A stretch of DNA of 64,000 nucleotides from an uncultured Clostridium sp. (GTDB lineage Bacteria; Bacillota; Clostridia; Lachnospirales; Lachnospiraceae): positions 70,185-134,184 of the forward strand of contig CAMYAO010000003.1 of assembly GCA_947253885.1 (NCBI GenBank), written 5' to 3'. The translations under genes and the position numbers were made by a program. How positions within the stretch are numbered: position 1 is the stretch's first letter; every line of letters begins with the position of its first letter. Below the pieces are notes generated by a model. That model was not told where the DNA came from and did no database searches. It saw only the letters and a list, made by a program, of their open reading frames with translations. Positions 1 to 7,772 of the stretch are shown here, piece after piece.

Positions 1-110
1 CCAAGTGTTGTACCATAGCCTCGCTCCAGTGGTTCTACGACAAATCTGCCGTATCTATTGTCTTGTGAAATCTCAGCAATTTCAATTTTTGGTGTTTCAA
101 ATTCGAACAC
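1..110 (-). CDS. rpoA: RNA polymerase alpha subunit (N-terminus only, cut by window edge)
   Basis: Only the first 36 codons of the alpha subunit gene are present; the rest lies left of base 1. The reverse strand reads FEFETPKIEIAEIS and then GRFVVEPLERGYGTTLG, the conserved start of the alpha N-terminal domain that drives alpha dimerisation and polymerase assembly. The start is a GTG at 108-110, eight bases after a GGAGGG ribosome binding site. It follows rpsD, as expected for the alpha operon order rpsM-rpsK-rpsD-rpoA; rplQ should come next outside the window. Confidence 0.93.
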   Translation of the reverse strand, partial: MFEFETPKIEIAEISQDNRYGRFVVEPLERGYGTTL

Positions 111-137
111 TGCAATGTCCCTCCTTTATGAGTACGG

Positions 138-167
138 AAAGTGCCGGCACAAATGTGCTGACACTTT
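138..167 (-). other. Hairpin in the rpsD-rpoA spacer
   Basis: An imperfect inverted repeat with 14-base arms (AAAGTGCCGGCACA / TGTGCTGACACTTT) and a 2-base loop. On the minus-strand transcript the arms pair with one G-U wobble and one A-C mismatch. No T-run follows, so this is not a normal intrinsic terminator; a processing or translation-control structure ahead of rpoA is more likely. Confidence 0.5.
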
Positions 168-189
168 TTCCGCTAATGCGCTACATTAA

Positions 190-783
190 TTATTTAGAAT
201 ATAACTCGACAATTAACATTTCATCTACAGGTACATCGATCTGATCACGCTTTGGCAATTCAGCAACAACACCTTTCAGATTTTCCTGATCACACTCCAG
301 CCATTCAGGAACCAAACGTCCGCCGGCAACTTCCAAGATATCTTTGTATCTCTGCATTGACTTGCATTTTTCTTTGATTTCGATTGTATCACCTGCCTTG
401 ATCAGGTAAGAAGGAATATTTACCTGCTTGCCGTTTACCAAAACATGCTTATGACCTACAATCTGTCTTGCTTCTCTTCTTGTTCTTGCAAAACCAAGAC
501 GGAAGATTACGTTATCCAGTCTTGTTTCCAGCATGATCATAAGGTTTTCACCGGTCATGCCTTTCATTCTATCTGCTCTTTCATAGTAGTTATGGAAAGG
601 TTTTTCCAATACACCATAAATGAATTTTGCTTTCTGTTTTTCTCTTAACTGTAAACCGTACTCAGACATTTTACGGTTTCCACGTAAAGATTTTCTGTTT
701 GATTTTTTATCGATACCTAAATATGCAGGCTCAATACCGAGGGATCTGCATCTTTTAAGAACAGGTACTCTATTTACTGCCAT
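190..783 (-). CDS. rpsD: 30S ribosomal protein S4
   Basis: S4 binds 16S rRNA early in 30S assembly and lines the mRNA entry site. The 197-residue product has the family layout: an N-terminal S4 region (RVPVLKRCRSLGIEP), then the S4 RNA-binding domain around residues 85-150 (MLETRLDNVIFRLGFARTR, IVGHKHVLVNGKQVNIPSY). It lacks the four-cysteine zinc site of some S4 proteins, so it is the zinc-free form. It lies 17 bases after rpsK in the alpha operon. In many bacteria S4 represses this operon; no such site was identified here. Confidence 0.97.
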   Translation of the reverse strand: MAVNRVPVLKRCRSLGIEPAYLGIDKKSNRKSLRGNRKMSEYGLQLREKQKAKFIYGVLEKPFHNYYERADRMKGMTGENLMIMLETRLDNVIFRLGFARTRREARQIVGHKHVLVNGKQVNIPSYLIKAGDTIEIKEKCKSMQRYKDILEVAGGRLVPEWLECDQENLKGVVAELPKRDQIDVPVDEMLIVELYSK

Positions 784-800
784 CTGGCTACACCTCCTGA

Positions 801-1196
801 TTAAACTCTTCTACGTTTTGGTGGACGACATCCGTTGTGTGGTACCGGAGTTACGTCTGTAATAGAAGTAACTGCCAAACCATTTGCGGATAACGCACGG
901 ATCGCAGCTTCTCTACCTGAACCCGGACCTTTTACAAAAACGTCAACTGTTTTTAAACCATGAATAAGAGCTGCTTTCGTAGCAGTCTCTGCTGCCATCT
1001 GTGCAGCATATGGAGTAGATTTCCTTGAACCTCTAAAACCTAGACCACCGGCACTTGCCCATGACAAAGCATTACCCTGAGCATCTGTCAAAGTAACGAT
1101 TGTATTATTAAAGGAAGACTGAATATGTGCCTGTCCGCGTTCAACGTTTTTCTTTACGTGCTTTTTAGTCACTTTACGTGTAACTTTTTTAGCCAT
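801..1196 (-). CDS. rpsK: 30S ribosomal protein S11
   Basis: S11 is a platform protein of the 30S subunit that helps shape the mRNA exit path. The 131-residue product has family length and the conserved stretches IQSSFNNTIVTLTDAQGN and VFVKGPGSGREAAIRAL, and ends in the typical basic tail CRPPKRRRV. It lies between rpsM and rpsD in the alpha operon with short spacers, consistent with one transcript. Confidence 0.97.
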   Translation of the reverse strand: MAKKVTRKVTKKHVKKNVERGQAHIQSSFNNTIVTLTDAQGNALSWASAGGLGFRGSRKSTPYAAQMAAETATKAALIHGLKTVDVFVKGPGSGREAAIRALSANGLAVTSITDVTPVPHNGCRPPKRRRV

Positions 1197-1224
1197 ACTA
1201 AACTAACCTACTTTCTTTTATCTG

Positions 1225-1593
1225 TTATTTCTTCTTATTTGCTACAGTTCTCTTAGGACCTTTGCGTGTTCTTGCGTTTGTCTTTGTCTTCTGACCGCGA
1301 ACCGGAAGGCCTTTTCTATGACGAATTCCGCGATAACATCCGATCTCCTGTAGACGTTTAATGTTAAGAGCGATCTCTCGACGCAAATCACCTTCTACTA
1401 CCTGAGAAGCGTCAATCACTTCACTGATTCTTTTTACTTCGTCATCGGTTAAATCTTTACAACGAGTGTTTGGATCGATGTTTGCTTCTTTTAAAATACG
1501 AACGGAACTTGACAGTCCGATTCCGTAAATATAAGTCAAACCGATTTCAACACGTTTTTCTCTTGGTAAATCGACACCTGCAATACGAGCCAT
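1225..1593 (-). CDS. rpsM: 30S ribosomal protein S13
   Basis: S13 sits in the 30S head, contacts the P-site tRNA and forms intersubunit bridges. The 122-residue product starts MARIAGVDLPREKRVEIGLT and ends in the basic RTRKGPKRTVANKKK tail, both diagnostic. It has a clear ribosome binding site (GGAGGTG before ATG). It is the first gene after an unusual 505-base spacer that separates it from rpmJ, so it may have its own promoter or depend on readthrough. Confidence 0.97.
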   Translation of the reverse strand: MARIAGVDLPREKRVEIGLTYIYGIGLSSSVRILKEANIDPNTRCKDLTDDEVKRISEVIDASQVVEGDLRREIALNIKRLQEIGCYRGIRHRKGLPVRGQKTKTNARTRKGPKRTVANKKK

Positions 1594-1944
1594 GTGTGTT
1601 TACACCTCCATAATGAAATTCTAGACGTTTGTCCTTTGCCAGTTGCCTCTGTCCGTTTATAACTCCATGCAGCTCTCATAGTCCGGAAACACCTCCTCCG
1701 TAACTATCAGCCTGAAATGTGTGCACAGCCTTATACAAACAGTTTTGATAATACACATAATGAATGTATTACCTTTGTTTAATATTCAATAGATTTCTAC
1801 ATGCCCTCGGTATCAAAGCATGGAAAAAACAGTGATCTTTCTGTCTGATACCGAAATGATATCACAGAACTCCGAAACAGACTGTTCCCTCTCACTGTAT
1901 ATTATGAAAACAGAAAGAATCTCTCTTCCTGCAGCCGCTTCATA
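1594..1944. other. Left part of the long rpsM-rpmJ spacer
   Basis: In an operon where genes are otherwise 10-130 bases apart, 505 bases separate rpmJ from rpsM. This part holds no convincing gene. A 68-codon minus-strand frame (1813-2019) crosses it but is driven by the neighbouring repeats. I could not pick out a convincing promoter or terminator for rpsM, although such a long gap makes one plausible. Confidence 0.4.
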
Positions 1945-2039
1945 TAATGTCATGTGCCCGAAGGGGATATGACTCAATAATGTCATGTGCCCGAAGGGGA
2001 TATGACTCAATAATGTCATGTGCCCGAAGGGGATATGAC
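1945..2039. repeat. Three tandem copies of a 33-bp repeat between rpmJ and rpsM
   Basis: Copies start at 1945, 1978 and 2011; the first two are identical over 33 bases and the third matches for 29 bases before diverging. Each copy contains GTCATGTGCCC GAA GGGGATATGAC, an inverted repeat able to form a hairpin with a GAA loop and one mismatch. Because 33 is a multiple of three, a minus-strand frame through the repeats encodes repeated MTLLSHIPFGH peptides. There are no unique spacers, so it is not a CRISPR array. Confidence 0.9.
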
Positions 2040-2076
2040 ATGGGTGATCATCCTGTTATAAAGAATGATATTAAAT

Positions 2077-2092
2077 ACTTCCCTCAGGAAGT
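2077..2092 (-). other. Short hairpin just after rpmJ
   Basis: The minus strand reads ACTTCC TGAG GGAAGT seven bases beyond the rpmJ stop. The 6-bp stem is followed by ATTTAATAT rather than a clean T-run, so it may be a weak terminator, an attenuator or an RNA processing site. Confidence 0.35.
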
Positions 2093-2098
2093 CGTTTA

Positions 2099-2212
2099 TT
2101 AACCCTGACGCTGCTTATGCTTAGGGTTTTCACAGATAATTCTGACGCGTCCTTTGCGTTTGATAACTTTACATTTCTCACACATCGGTTTCACTGATGA
2201 TCTAACTTTCAC
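2099..2212 (-). CDS. rpmJ: 50S ribosomal protein L36
   Basis: This 37-residue gene was found by reading the minus strand: after the GTG start at 2210-2212 it encodes KVRSSVKPMCEKCKVIKR and then GRVRIICENPKHKQRQG. The CEKC...C...H pattern is the zinc site of the zinc-binding form of L36, a small protein of the large subunit. A GGAGA ribosome binding site precedes the GTG. It lies between infA and rpsM, the standard Firmicutes position, but is cut off from rpsM by the repeat-bearing spacer. Confidence 0.96.
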   Translation of the reverse strand: MKVRSSVKPMCEKCKVIKRKGRVRIICENPKHKQRQG

Positions 2213-2277
2213 AGTAATATCTCCTTTCTGTAAACATATGGAAATATGCGCAATATTCCCTTGGTTTCCAAAAGCGT

Positions 2278-2296
2278 CATGCTAGATTATAGCATG
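2278..2296 (-). other. Perfect hairpin in the infA-rpmJ spacer
   Basis: CATGCTA GATTA TAGCATG forms a perfect 7-bp stem with a 5-base loop. On the minus transcript a TTTT run begins only after ACGC, so termination would be weak. It lies in the 112-base gap between infA and rpmJ and could tune downstream expression. Confidence 0.4.
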
Positions 2297-2324
2297 CCCA
2301 TTTTTAAAAATCAATTACTTTTTA

Positions 2325-2543
2325 TTATTTTGCACGCCAAATGATACGTCCCTTAGATAGATCATACGGAGATAATTCAACGGTTACCTTATCCCCCGGA
2401 AGAATACGAATATAATTCATACGCAGTTTTCCGCTAATATGAGCAAGAATCTGATGACCGTTCTCTAATTCTACTTGAAACATCGCATTTGGTAATTTTT
2501 CTAAAACAGTTCCTACTACTTCTATCACGTCTGATTTTGACAT
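2325..2543 (-). CDS. infA: Translation initiation factor IF-1
   Basis: IF-1 occupies the ribosomal A site during initiation and helps IF-2 and IF-3. The 72-residue product is one S1-like OB fold and matches the family almost throughout (MSKSDVIEVVGTVLEKLPNA, HISGKLRMNYIRILPGDKV, SPYDLSKGRIIWR). Length is exactly typical. It lies between the KOW-domain gene and rpmJ as usual in Clostridia. Confidence 0.97.
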   Translation of the reverse strand: MSKSDVIEVVGTVLEKLPNAMFQVELENGHQILAHISGKLRMNYIRILPGDKVTVELSPYDLSKGRIIWRAK

Positions 2544-2557
2544 TCATTTCTCCTTAA

Positions 2558-2806
2558 TCACATATGTGTGTAAAGCTTAAGTGCTCTCTTAATTTTAACA
2601 TCTTCTATCGGTTCCTGTTGAAACACCCTTGTGACTTCTGCCGGCAAGTCTTTAATTATCTGAATGTGTTTCCTGTTTTTCTTTTTCGGCGAGGTGCAGG
2701 ATCGGTGCACCCCGTCTGCCAAATATACAAAGTCCTCTTCCTCTCTGACAATATAAAAGATCTGGTCTTTATCGTGTCCGGATTTAGATTTTGCAAACTG
2801 TATCAT
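2558..2806 (-). CDS. KOW-domain RNA-binding protein (L14e/L19e-like), 82 aa
   Basis: A small basic protein resembling the KOW-domain proteins encoded between map and infA in many Clostridia. The N-terminus (KSKSGHDKDQIFYIVREEEDFVYLADG) fits a KOW/SH3-like RNA-binding fold, followed by the basic stretch CTSPKKKNRKHIQ. Its start overlaps the map stop by four bases (ATGA), showing tight coupling. Function is not established; a ribosome-associated role is inferred only from position and fold. Confidence 0.75.
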   Translation of the reverse strand: MIQFAKSKSGHDKDQIFYIVREEEDFVYLADGVHRSCTSPKKKNRKHIQIIKDLPAEVTRVFQQEPIEDVKIKRALKLYTHM

Positions 2807-3573
2807 GATAATTCGTCCTCTGTAAGTGTTAGAATTTCTGGCGCTCCATCTTCTGTAATCAAGATAGAATTTTCATAGTGTGCAGATAAACTGCGGTCCG
2901 CGGTAATTACAGTCCAGTTATCTTCTGTCCAGTCAACATCCGCACGGCCGAGGTTTACCATCGGCTCAATTGCAAGAATCATTCCGGGACGAAGCTTAAT
3001 CCCTCTTGTGTTCTGTCTGAAGTTGGGAATCTGCGGATCTTCATGAAGTTTTGTTCCTACTCCGTGTCCGACCAGTTCCCTGACCACTCCATATCCGAAG
3101 CCCTCCAAATAATCACCGATCGCATTTGAAATCTCATGCAGGTGATTTCCAGCCTTTGCATACTTCATTCCTTCAAAAAAACTTTGTCTTGTTCGCTCAA
3201 TTAAAAGCTGTGCTTCATTAGAAATAGTTCCTACCGCATGGGTTCTTGCCGCATCGGAATGGTATCCTTTATAAATACATCCACAATCCAGGCTGACAAT
3301 ATCGCCTTCCTGAATGATACGATCCGCTCTCGGAATTCCATGAACCACCTCTTCATTAATAGAAATACATACAGATCCAGGAAAACCGTCATAGTTTTTA
3401 AAATTCGGAATACAATCATAGCCCCTTATCAACTCTTCTGCGATTGTATCCAGTTCCAATGTACTTATTCCCGGCTTGATCTCTTCTTTTAACTGCTGAT
3501 GAACCTTTGCCAGAATATGGCAAGATTCACGAATCAAGTCAATTTCACGCTGAGATTTAATAATAACTGACAT
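2803..3573 (-). CDS. map: Type I methionine aminopeptidase
   Basis: Removes the initiator methionine from nascent proteins at the ribosome. The 256-residue product is the compact type I form. All five dinuclear metal ligands are visible: D96 and D107 (SLDCGCIYKGYHSDAART), H170 (ELVGHGVGTKLHEDP), E203 (LAIEPMVN) and E234 (AHYENSILIT); H78 is the usual substrate-site histidine. It follows adk by two bases and overlaps the KOW gene, the common secY-adk-map-infA order. Confidence 0.96.
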   Translation of the reverse strand: MSVIIKSQREIDLIRESCHILAKVHQQLKEEIKPGISTLELDTIAEELIRGYDCIPNFKNYDGFPGSVCISINEEVVHGIPRADRIIQEGDIVSLDCGCIYKGYHSDAARTHAVGTISNEAQLLIERTRQSFFEGMKYAKAGNHLHEISNAIGDYLEGFGYGVVRELVGHGVGTKLHEDPQIPNFRQNTRGIKLRPGMILAIEPMVNLGRADVDWTEDNWTVITADRSLSAHYENSILITEDGAPEILTLTEDELS

Positions 3574-3575
3574 TC

Positions 3576-4220
3576 TTACTCCTCTACGATTTTGATAATA
3601 GTATCAAAAACGGAATCCATAGACTGGGTTCCGTCTACAGTTTTTAGAATTCCCTGTTTGTCATAATAATCGATCAACGGCTGAGTCTGCTCATGATATA
3701 CCTGCAGACGATTTTTTACGGTTTCCGGTTTGTCGTCATCACGCTGAACGATTTCCTCCCCGCATCGATCGCATTTTCCTTCCACTTTTGTCGGATTGAA
3801 TACGATATGGTAGGTCTCACCGCAATTTACACAAGCTCTTCTTCCCGACATTCTGGAAATAATCGCCTCATCCGGAACATCAATGTTAATCGCATGATCC
3901 ATAGTAGTGTTATGCTTCTCAAGTGCGACAGTCAATGCCTCCGCCTGAGGGATTGTACGAGGGAATCCATCTAAAATAAAGCCGTTTGTACAATCATCCT
4001 GAGAAATTCGATCTACTACCAGATCACATACCAGCTCATCCGGTACCAATCCGCCTTCGTCCATATATTTTTTAGCTTTTTTTCCTAATTCTGTTCCATT
4101 TTTAATATTTACCCGGAAAATATCCCCGGTAGAGATATGCGGAATGGAATATTTGTCTGCGATCTGCTTTGCCTGAGTACCTTTTCCGGCACCCGGTGCA
4201 CCTAACATGATAATTTTCAT
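3576..4220 (-). CDS. adk: Adenylate kinase (zinc-containing long form)
   Basis: Converts ATP and AMP to two ADP in the cytoplasm. The 214-residue product has the P-loop GAPGAGKGTQ at residues 7-16, the AMP-binding GFPRT motif, and a long LID domain carrying two CxxC pairs (CVNCGETYH, CDRCGEE) that hold a structural zinc as in many Gram-positives. It lies after secY, separated by a highly structured 131-base spacer. Confidence 0.96.
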   Translation of the reverse strand: MKIIMLGAPGAGKGTQAKQIADKYSIPHISTGDIFRVNIKNGTELGKKAKKYMDEGGLVPDELVCDLVVDRISQDDCTNGFILDGFPRTIPQAEALTVALEKHNTTMDHAINIDVPDEAIISRMSGRRACVNCGETYHIVFNPTKVEGKCDRCGEEIVQRDDDKPETVKNRLQVYHEQTQPLIDYYDKQGILKTVDGTQSMDSVFDTIIKIVEE

Positions 4221-4242
4221 GAATAATAACTCCTATCTTGAG

Positions 4243-4259
4243 TACATCCAACGGATGTA
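4243..4259 (-). other. Small perfect hairpin upstream of adk
   Basis: TACATCC AAC GGATGTA is a perfect 7-bp inverted repeat with a 3-base loop ending about 23 bases before the adk ATG. A degenerate relative, ACATC CAAA GATGT, lies at 4333-4346 next to secY, so similar small hairpins flank the large central hairpin. Confidence 0.45.
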
Positions 4260-4270
4260 AAAACGCAATA

Positions 4271-4299
4271 GGGAGAAACACGCATAGCGAGTTTCTCCC
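4271..4299 (-). terminator. Strong hairpin in the secY-adk spacer, possible attenuator
   Basis: GGGAGAAAC and GTTTCTCCC pair perfectly over 9 bp, continuing after one A-A mismatch into CGC/GCG around an ATA loop. On the minus transcript the stem is followed by TATTGCG and then TTTTT. The T-run is seven bases late for a canonical terminator, so partial termination or an RNA processing block between secY and adk is my inference. Confidence 0.5.
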
Positions 4300-4351
4300 G
4301 TTCGTCTGCACAGCATGTATAAAGCTATGTATTACATCCAAAGATGTTTCT

Positions 4352-5662
4352 CTACTCTTTTAAAAAGCTTGAATAGCTTCTTACCATTGTTTGAGATTCA
4401 ATCTGTTTTAAAGTCTCAATTACAACACCGACGATAATGATAAGTGAGGTACCTCCGAAAGATACCTGTGCACTAAACACACCCTCGAAGAAAATCGGTA
4501 TAGCTGCTACGATTGCAAGTCCGACAGCACCGATAAATACGATGTATTTCAACATTTGCTGTAAAAACTCACTCGTAGGCTTTCCGGGTCTTACTCCCGG
4601 AATATATCCTCCCTGTTTCTTCATATTATCTGCAATCTCCAACGGATTAAATGTAATCTGTGTATAGAAATATGCAAACGCAATGATCAACAAAATGTAT
4701 ACCGCCAGACCGATTGTATACTGAGGATTCTTTGGATTACACCAATTTGACTGTGATAGATACTTTAATATTTGACCCGGAATTCCACTTGCATTGCTTT
4801 TTCCTGCGAAATTTGCAATTACAACAGGAAACTGCATAATAGACTGCGCAAAGATAATCGGAATTACTCCGGCAGTATTTACCTTCAATGGAATCTCAGA
4901 GCCGGACCCCTGCCTGCTTCCGATCAATTTTCTGGTGTATTGAACCGGAATCTTGCGTTCAGCACCCTGTAAGATGATAACAAAGATTACTACGACCAGA
5001 ATAATGATCGCAATAATGACTAAATTAATCACTCTGTGCTGTAACTCTTTTCCACTAACGAATTGTGAATATAATGAAGCCAGATCTTTTGGGATTCTGG
5101 AAATAATATTAATAGTCAAAACAATTGATATACCATTTCCGACACCCTTTTCTGTAATTCTCTCACCCATCCACATCATTACGGTGGATCCTGCGGTAAG
5201 AGTAGCAACTGACATGATTACGTTCAAAGCATTAAAATTATCTAAATAACCTGCCCGACCAAAACCAATAGCCATTGCCAAGGACTCCCCTAGTGCAAGA
5301 GCAACTGTTAAATAACGGGTAATTTCCGTAATTTTTTTTCGCCCTTCTTCTCCATCCTTTTGAAGCTCTTCCAGCTTCGGAATTGCAATTGTTAATAACT
5401 GAATAATAATTGAGGAAGTAATATACGGAGTAATATTCAATGCAAACACAGACATGTTCTCGAAAGAACCGCCTGTGATTGCATCAAAGAATCCGGATGC
5501 ACTTCCCAGATTAGAACTCAGCCACTGCTTGAAATAGTCTCCATTAACACCAGGCATAGGAATCTGACTACCAATTCTTACAAGTACCAGCACAGCAAAT
5601 GTAAAGAGAATTCTACGTCTTATTTCCTTAAGTTTTAACGCGTTACGGACTTTTTTCAGCAT
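4352..5662 (-). CDS. secY: Preprotein translocase channel subunit SecY
   Basis: Forms the protein-conducting channel of the Sec machinery in the cytoplasmic membrane. The 436-residue product has the family start (LRRILFTFAVLVLVRIGSQI follows KLKEI), about ten hydrophobic segments, the plug region after TM1, and the cytoplasmic loop GSRQGSGSEIPLKVNTAGVIP. Its ATG touches the rplO stop, so the two are translationally coupled. A structured spacer follows it. Confidence 0.97.
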   Translation of the reverse strand: MLKKVRNALKLKEIRRRILFTFAVLVLVRIGSQIPMPGVNGDYFKQWLSSNLGSASGFFDAITGGSFENMSVFALNITPYITSSIIIQLLTIAIPKLEELQKDGEEGRKKITEITRYLTVALALGESLAMAIGFGRAGYLDNFNALNVIMSVATLTAGSTVMMWMGERITEKGVGNGISIVLTINIISRIPKDLASLYSQFVSGKELQHRVINLVIIAIIILVVVIFVIILQGAERKIPVQYTRKLIGSRQGSGSEIPLKVNTAGVIPIIFAQSIMQFPVVIANFAGKSNASGIPGQILKYLSQSNWCNPKNPQYTIGLAVYILLIIAFAYFYTQITFNPLEIADNMKKQGGYIPGVRPGKPTSEFLQQMLKYIVFIGAVGLAIVAAIPIFFEGVFSAQVSFGGTSLIIIVGVVIETLKQIESQTMVRSYSSFLKE

Positions 5663-6102
5663 TAGATCACCTCTGTATTTCCGCCAGCTGCTTCAATTTT
5701 TTCTTTAGCAGATGCACTAAATGCGTTTACTTTAACAGTAAGTTTCTTTGTCAACTCACCGTTACCAAGGATTTTCACTCCATCTCTAGGATTTTTTACA
5801 ATACCTGCTTCGATAAGAGTTTCAACGGTTACCTCACTACCGTTTTCAATTTTTTCTAATGCAGAAACATTAATACCAACAATATCTTTTGCATTTCTGT
5901 TGGTGAATCCACGTTTAGGGATTCGTCTGTATAAAGGCATCTGGCCACCTTCGAAACCGATTCTCGGTGATCCAGAACGAGCTTTCTGACCTTTGTGTCC
6001 TTTACCAGCTGTCTTACCGTTTCCTGATCCGTGTCCACGTCCACGTCTGAAATTATTACTGTGTACGGAACCCTCAGCAGGTCTTAAATTAGATAAGTCC
6101 AT
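5662..6102 (-). CDS. rplO: 50S ribosomal protein L15
   Basis: A late-assembly large-subunit protein. The 146-residue product starts MDLSNLRPAEGSVH and carries the Gly/Arg-rich N-terminal tail GRGHGSGNGKTAGKGHKGQK followed by FEGGQMPLYRRIPKRGF, all diagnostic. It lies between rpmD and secY, and its stop overlaps the secY start, the standard spc operon arrangement. Confidence 0.97.
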   Translation of the reverse strand: MDLSNLRPAEGSVHSNNFRRGRGHGSGNGKTAGKGHKGQKARSGSPRIGFEGGQMPLYRRIPKRGFTNRNAKDIVGINVSALEKIENGSEVTVETLIEAGIVKNPRDGVKILGNGELTKKLTVKVNAFSASAKEKIEAAGGNTEVI

Positions 6103-6124
6103 CGTGACACCTCCTTATAAAGTT

Positions 6125-6307
6125 TTAGATTTCTTCTACTTTCACTAAATGTTTAACCTGAAAAACCATACCCTGGCTAGCAGCATTGTTTGGAATCTCA
6201 ACTGTTTTTCCAAGCTTGTGAAGTCCTAATGCTTCGATCGTCTTTTTATGCTTTGGCTTTGCGCCAATTGTAGATTTTACAAGTGTTACTTTCAATTTAT
6301 CTGCCAT
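6125..6307 (-). CDS. rpmD: 50S ribosomal protein L30
   Basis: Small large-subunit protein of 60 residues. The sequence KVTLVKSTIGAKPKHKKTIE and LGLHKLGKTVEIPNN matches the bacterial short L30 family over its full length. It lies 13 bases after rpsE and 22 bases before rplO in the spc operon. Confidence 0.96.
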   Translation of the reverse strand: MADKLKVTLVKSTIGAKPKHKKTIEALGLHKLGKTVEIPNNAASQGMVFQVKHLVKVEEI

Positions 6308-6320
6308 TTTTTAATCCTCC

Positions 6321-6830
6321 TTAAGCCAAGACGTCTTCAACGGATTTACCACGAAGCCTTGCTACCTGCTCTGGTGATTTTAACTGGCTGAGTGCATTAA
6401 TTGTAGCAAGTACAACGTTCTGCTTATTGTTTGATCCCAAAGATTTGGTACGAATATTGCGGATACCGGCCAACTCGCATACGCTACGGGCAGGACCGCC
6501 GGCGATAACTCCGGTACCTTCTGGAGATCTCTTTAATAATACAGATGCACCTGTATGTTTGCCGATTATGTCATGTGTAATAGAATTGTTCTGATCTAAT
6601 GGAATTGCGATTAGATGTTTGATTGCATCTTCCTTACCTTTACGAATTGCTTCCGGAATTTCAGATGCTTTTCCTAATCCCGCACCAACATGTCCCTTGC
6701 CGTCACCAACAACGACTAAAGCTGTAAAACGGAAGTTACGACCACCTTTAACAACCTTGGTTACACGTTTGATTGATACAACTTTATCATTTAGCTCTAA
6801 ATTGCGAGCATCAATAATTGCACGTTTCAT
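6321..6830 (-). CDS. rpsE: 30S ribosomal protein S5
   Basis: S5 helps set decoding accuracy and mRNA unwinding at the entry channel. The 169-residue product has the N-terminal double-stranded RNA-binding-like domain (IKRVTKVVKGGRNFRFTALV, GDGKGHVGAGLGKA) and the C-terminal S5 fold (GTGVIAGGPARSVCELAGI). It lies between rplR and rpmD. Confidence 0.97.
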   Translation of the reverse strand: MKRAIIDARNLELNDKVVSIKRVTKVVKGGRNFRFTALVVVGDGKGHVGAGLGKASEIPEAIRKGKEDAIKHLIAIPLDQNNSITHDIIGKHTGASVLLKRSPEGTGVIAGGPARSVCELAGIRNIRTKSLGSNNKQNVVLATINALSQLKSPEQVARLRGKSVEDVLA

Positions 6831-6847
6831 GTAATATTTTCCTCCTG

Positions 6848-7216
6848 TTAAAAGTTCAGTCCAGCTTCACGAGCCGCATCAGCCAATGCCTGTACTTTAC
6901 CCTGGTAGATAAAACCTCCACGGTCAAATACAACAGTGTCAATGCCCTTTTCCAAAGCTTTTTTTGCTACTGCAGTACCAACTGCAGCTGCTGCGTCTAC
7001 ATTATTTGTTTTTTCACATGCTGCTTTTACTTCTTTGTCTAAAGTAGAAGCTGCGCAAAGTGTATTGCCGGCTACGTCGTCAATAATTTGTGCGTACATA
7101 TGATTATTACTTCTAAATACTGCTAAACGTGGTCTGCTAGCAGTTCCTGATAGACGATTACGAATTCTTCTGTGTTTTTTAACACGTGCTTCGCTTCTTG
7201 ATTTTTTATTAACCAT
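6848..7216 (-). CDS. rplR: 50S ribosomal protein L18
   Basis: Binds 5S rRNA in the central protuberance. The 122-residue product shows the family pattern RRIRNRLSGTASRPRLAVFR, then NNHMYAQIIDD and the C-terminal FDRGGFIYQGKVQALADAAR. It lies between rplF and rpsE with short spacers and a clear ribosome binding site. Confidence 0.97.
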   Translation of the reverse strand: MVNKKSRSEARVKKHRRIRNRLSGTASRPRLAVFRSNNHMYAQIIDDVAGNTLCAASTLDKEVKAACEKTNNVDAAAAVGTAVAKKALEKGIDTVVFDRGGFIYQGKVQALADAAREAGLNF

Positions 7217-7235
7217 TCTTACGTCACTCCTTTAA

Positions 7236-7772
7236 TTATTTACCAGTCTTACCGACTTTACGTCTAATGTGCTCATCCGCATACTTAATACCTTTGCCTT
7301 TATAAGGTTCCGGTCTCTTCTTATCTCGAATCTCAGCTGCGTACTGGCCTACTTTTTCTTTATCGATACCTTTAACAGAAATTTTATTTCCATCAACTGT
7401 TACTTCGATTCCTTCCGGATCTTCCATCTCAACAGGATGAGAAAAACCGAGGTTTAAAGTAAGTTTTTTTCCTGATTTCTGTGCTCTGAAACCGACACCG
7501 TTCAACTCCAGGTCTTTTGTATAACCTTCATTTACTCCGATCACCATATTGTTGAGCAGTGATCTTGTCAAACCGTGCAGAGCTTTCATTTTCTTAAGGT
7601 CAGATGGTCTTTCGATAATAATCTCAGAGCCTTCCTGCTTAATTGTCATTTCTTCAGGTAATGCTCTTGAAAGCTCACCTTTTGGACCTTTTACAGTCAC
7701 ATGATTATTTTCTGCGATTGCTACGGTTACACCGGCAGGAACCGCGATTGGCATTCTTCCTATTCGTGACAT
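7236..7772 (-). CDS. rplF: 50S ribosomal protein L6
   Basis: L6 lies near the factor-binding site of the large subunit. The 178-residue product has two repeated L6 folds, starts MSRIGRMPIAVPAGV, and ends with KRPEPYKGKGIKYADEHIRR, the most conserved family stretch. The 88-base gap before it contains a small perfect hairpin (TCTATCA TC TGATAGA at 7803-7818), which has no T-run. Confidence 0.97.
   Translation of the reverse strand: MSRIGRMPIAVPAGVTVAIAENNHVTVKGPKGELSRALPEEMTIKQEGSEIIIERPSDLKKMKALHGLTRSLLNNMVIGVNEGYTKDLELNGVGFRAQKSGKKLTLNLGFSHPVEMEDPEGIEVTVDGNKISVKGIDKEKVGQYAAEIRDKKRPEPYKGKGIKYADEHIRRKVGKTGK

Noticed and set aside
1594..1800. Promoter for rpsM in the long spacer
   Set aside because: Several AT-rich hexamers occur, but none has both boxes with proper spacing; not strong enough to list.
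1813..2019. 68-codon gene encoding MTLLSHIPFGH repeats
   Set aside because: No ribosome binding site and the frame depends on repeat length; kept only as an observation, not called as a gene.
1945..2039. CRISPR array
   Set aside because: Three direct tandem copies with no unique spacers and no cas genes; units are joined end to end.
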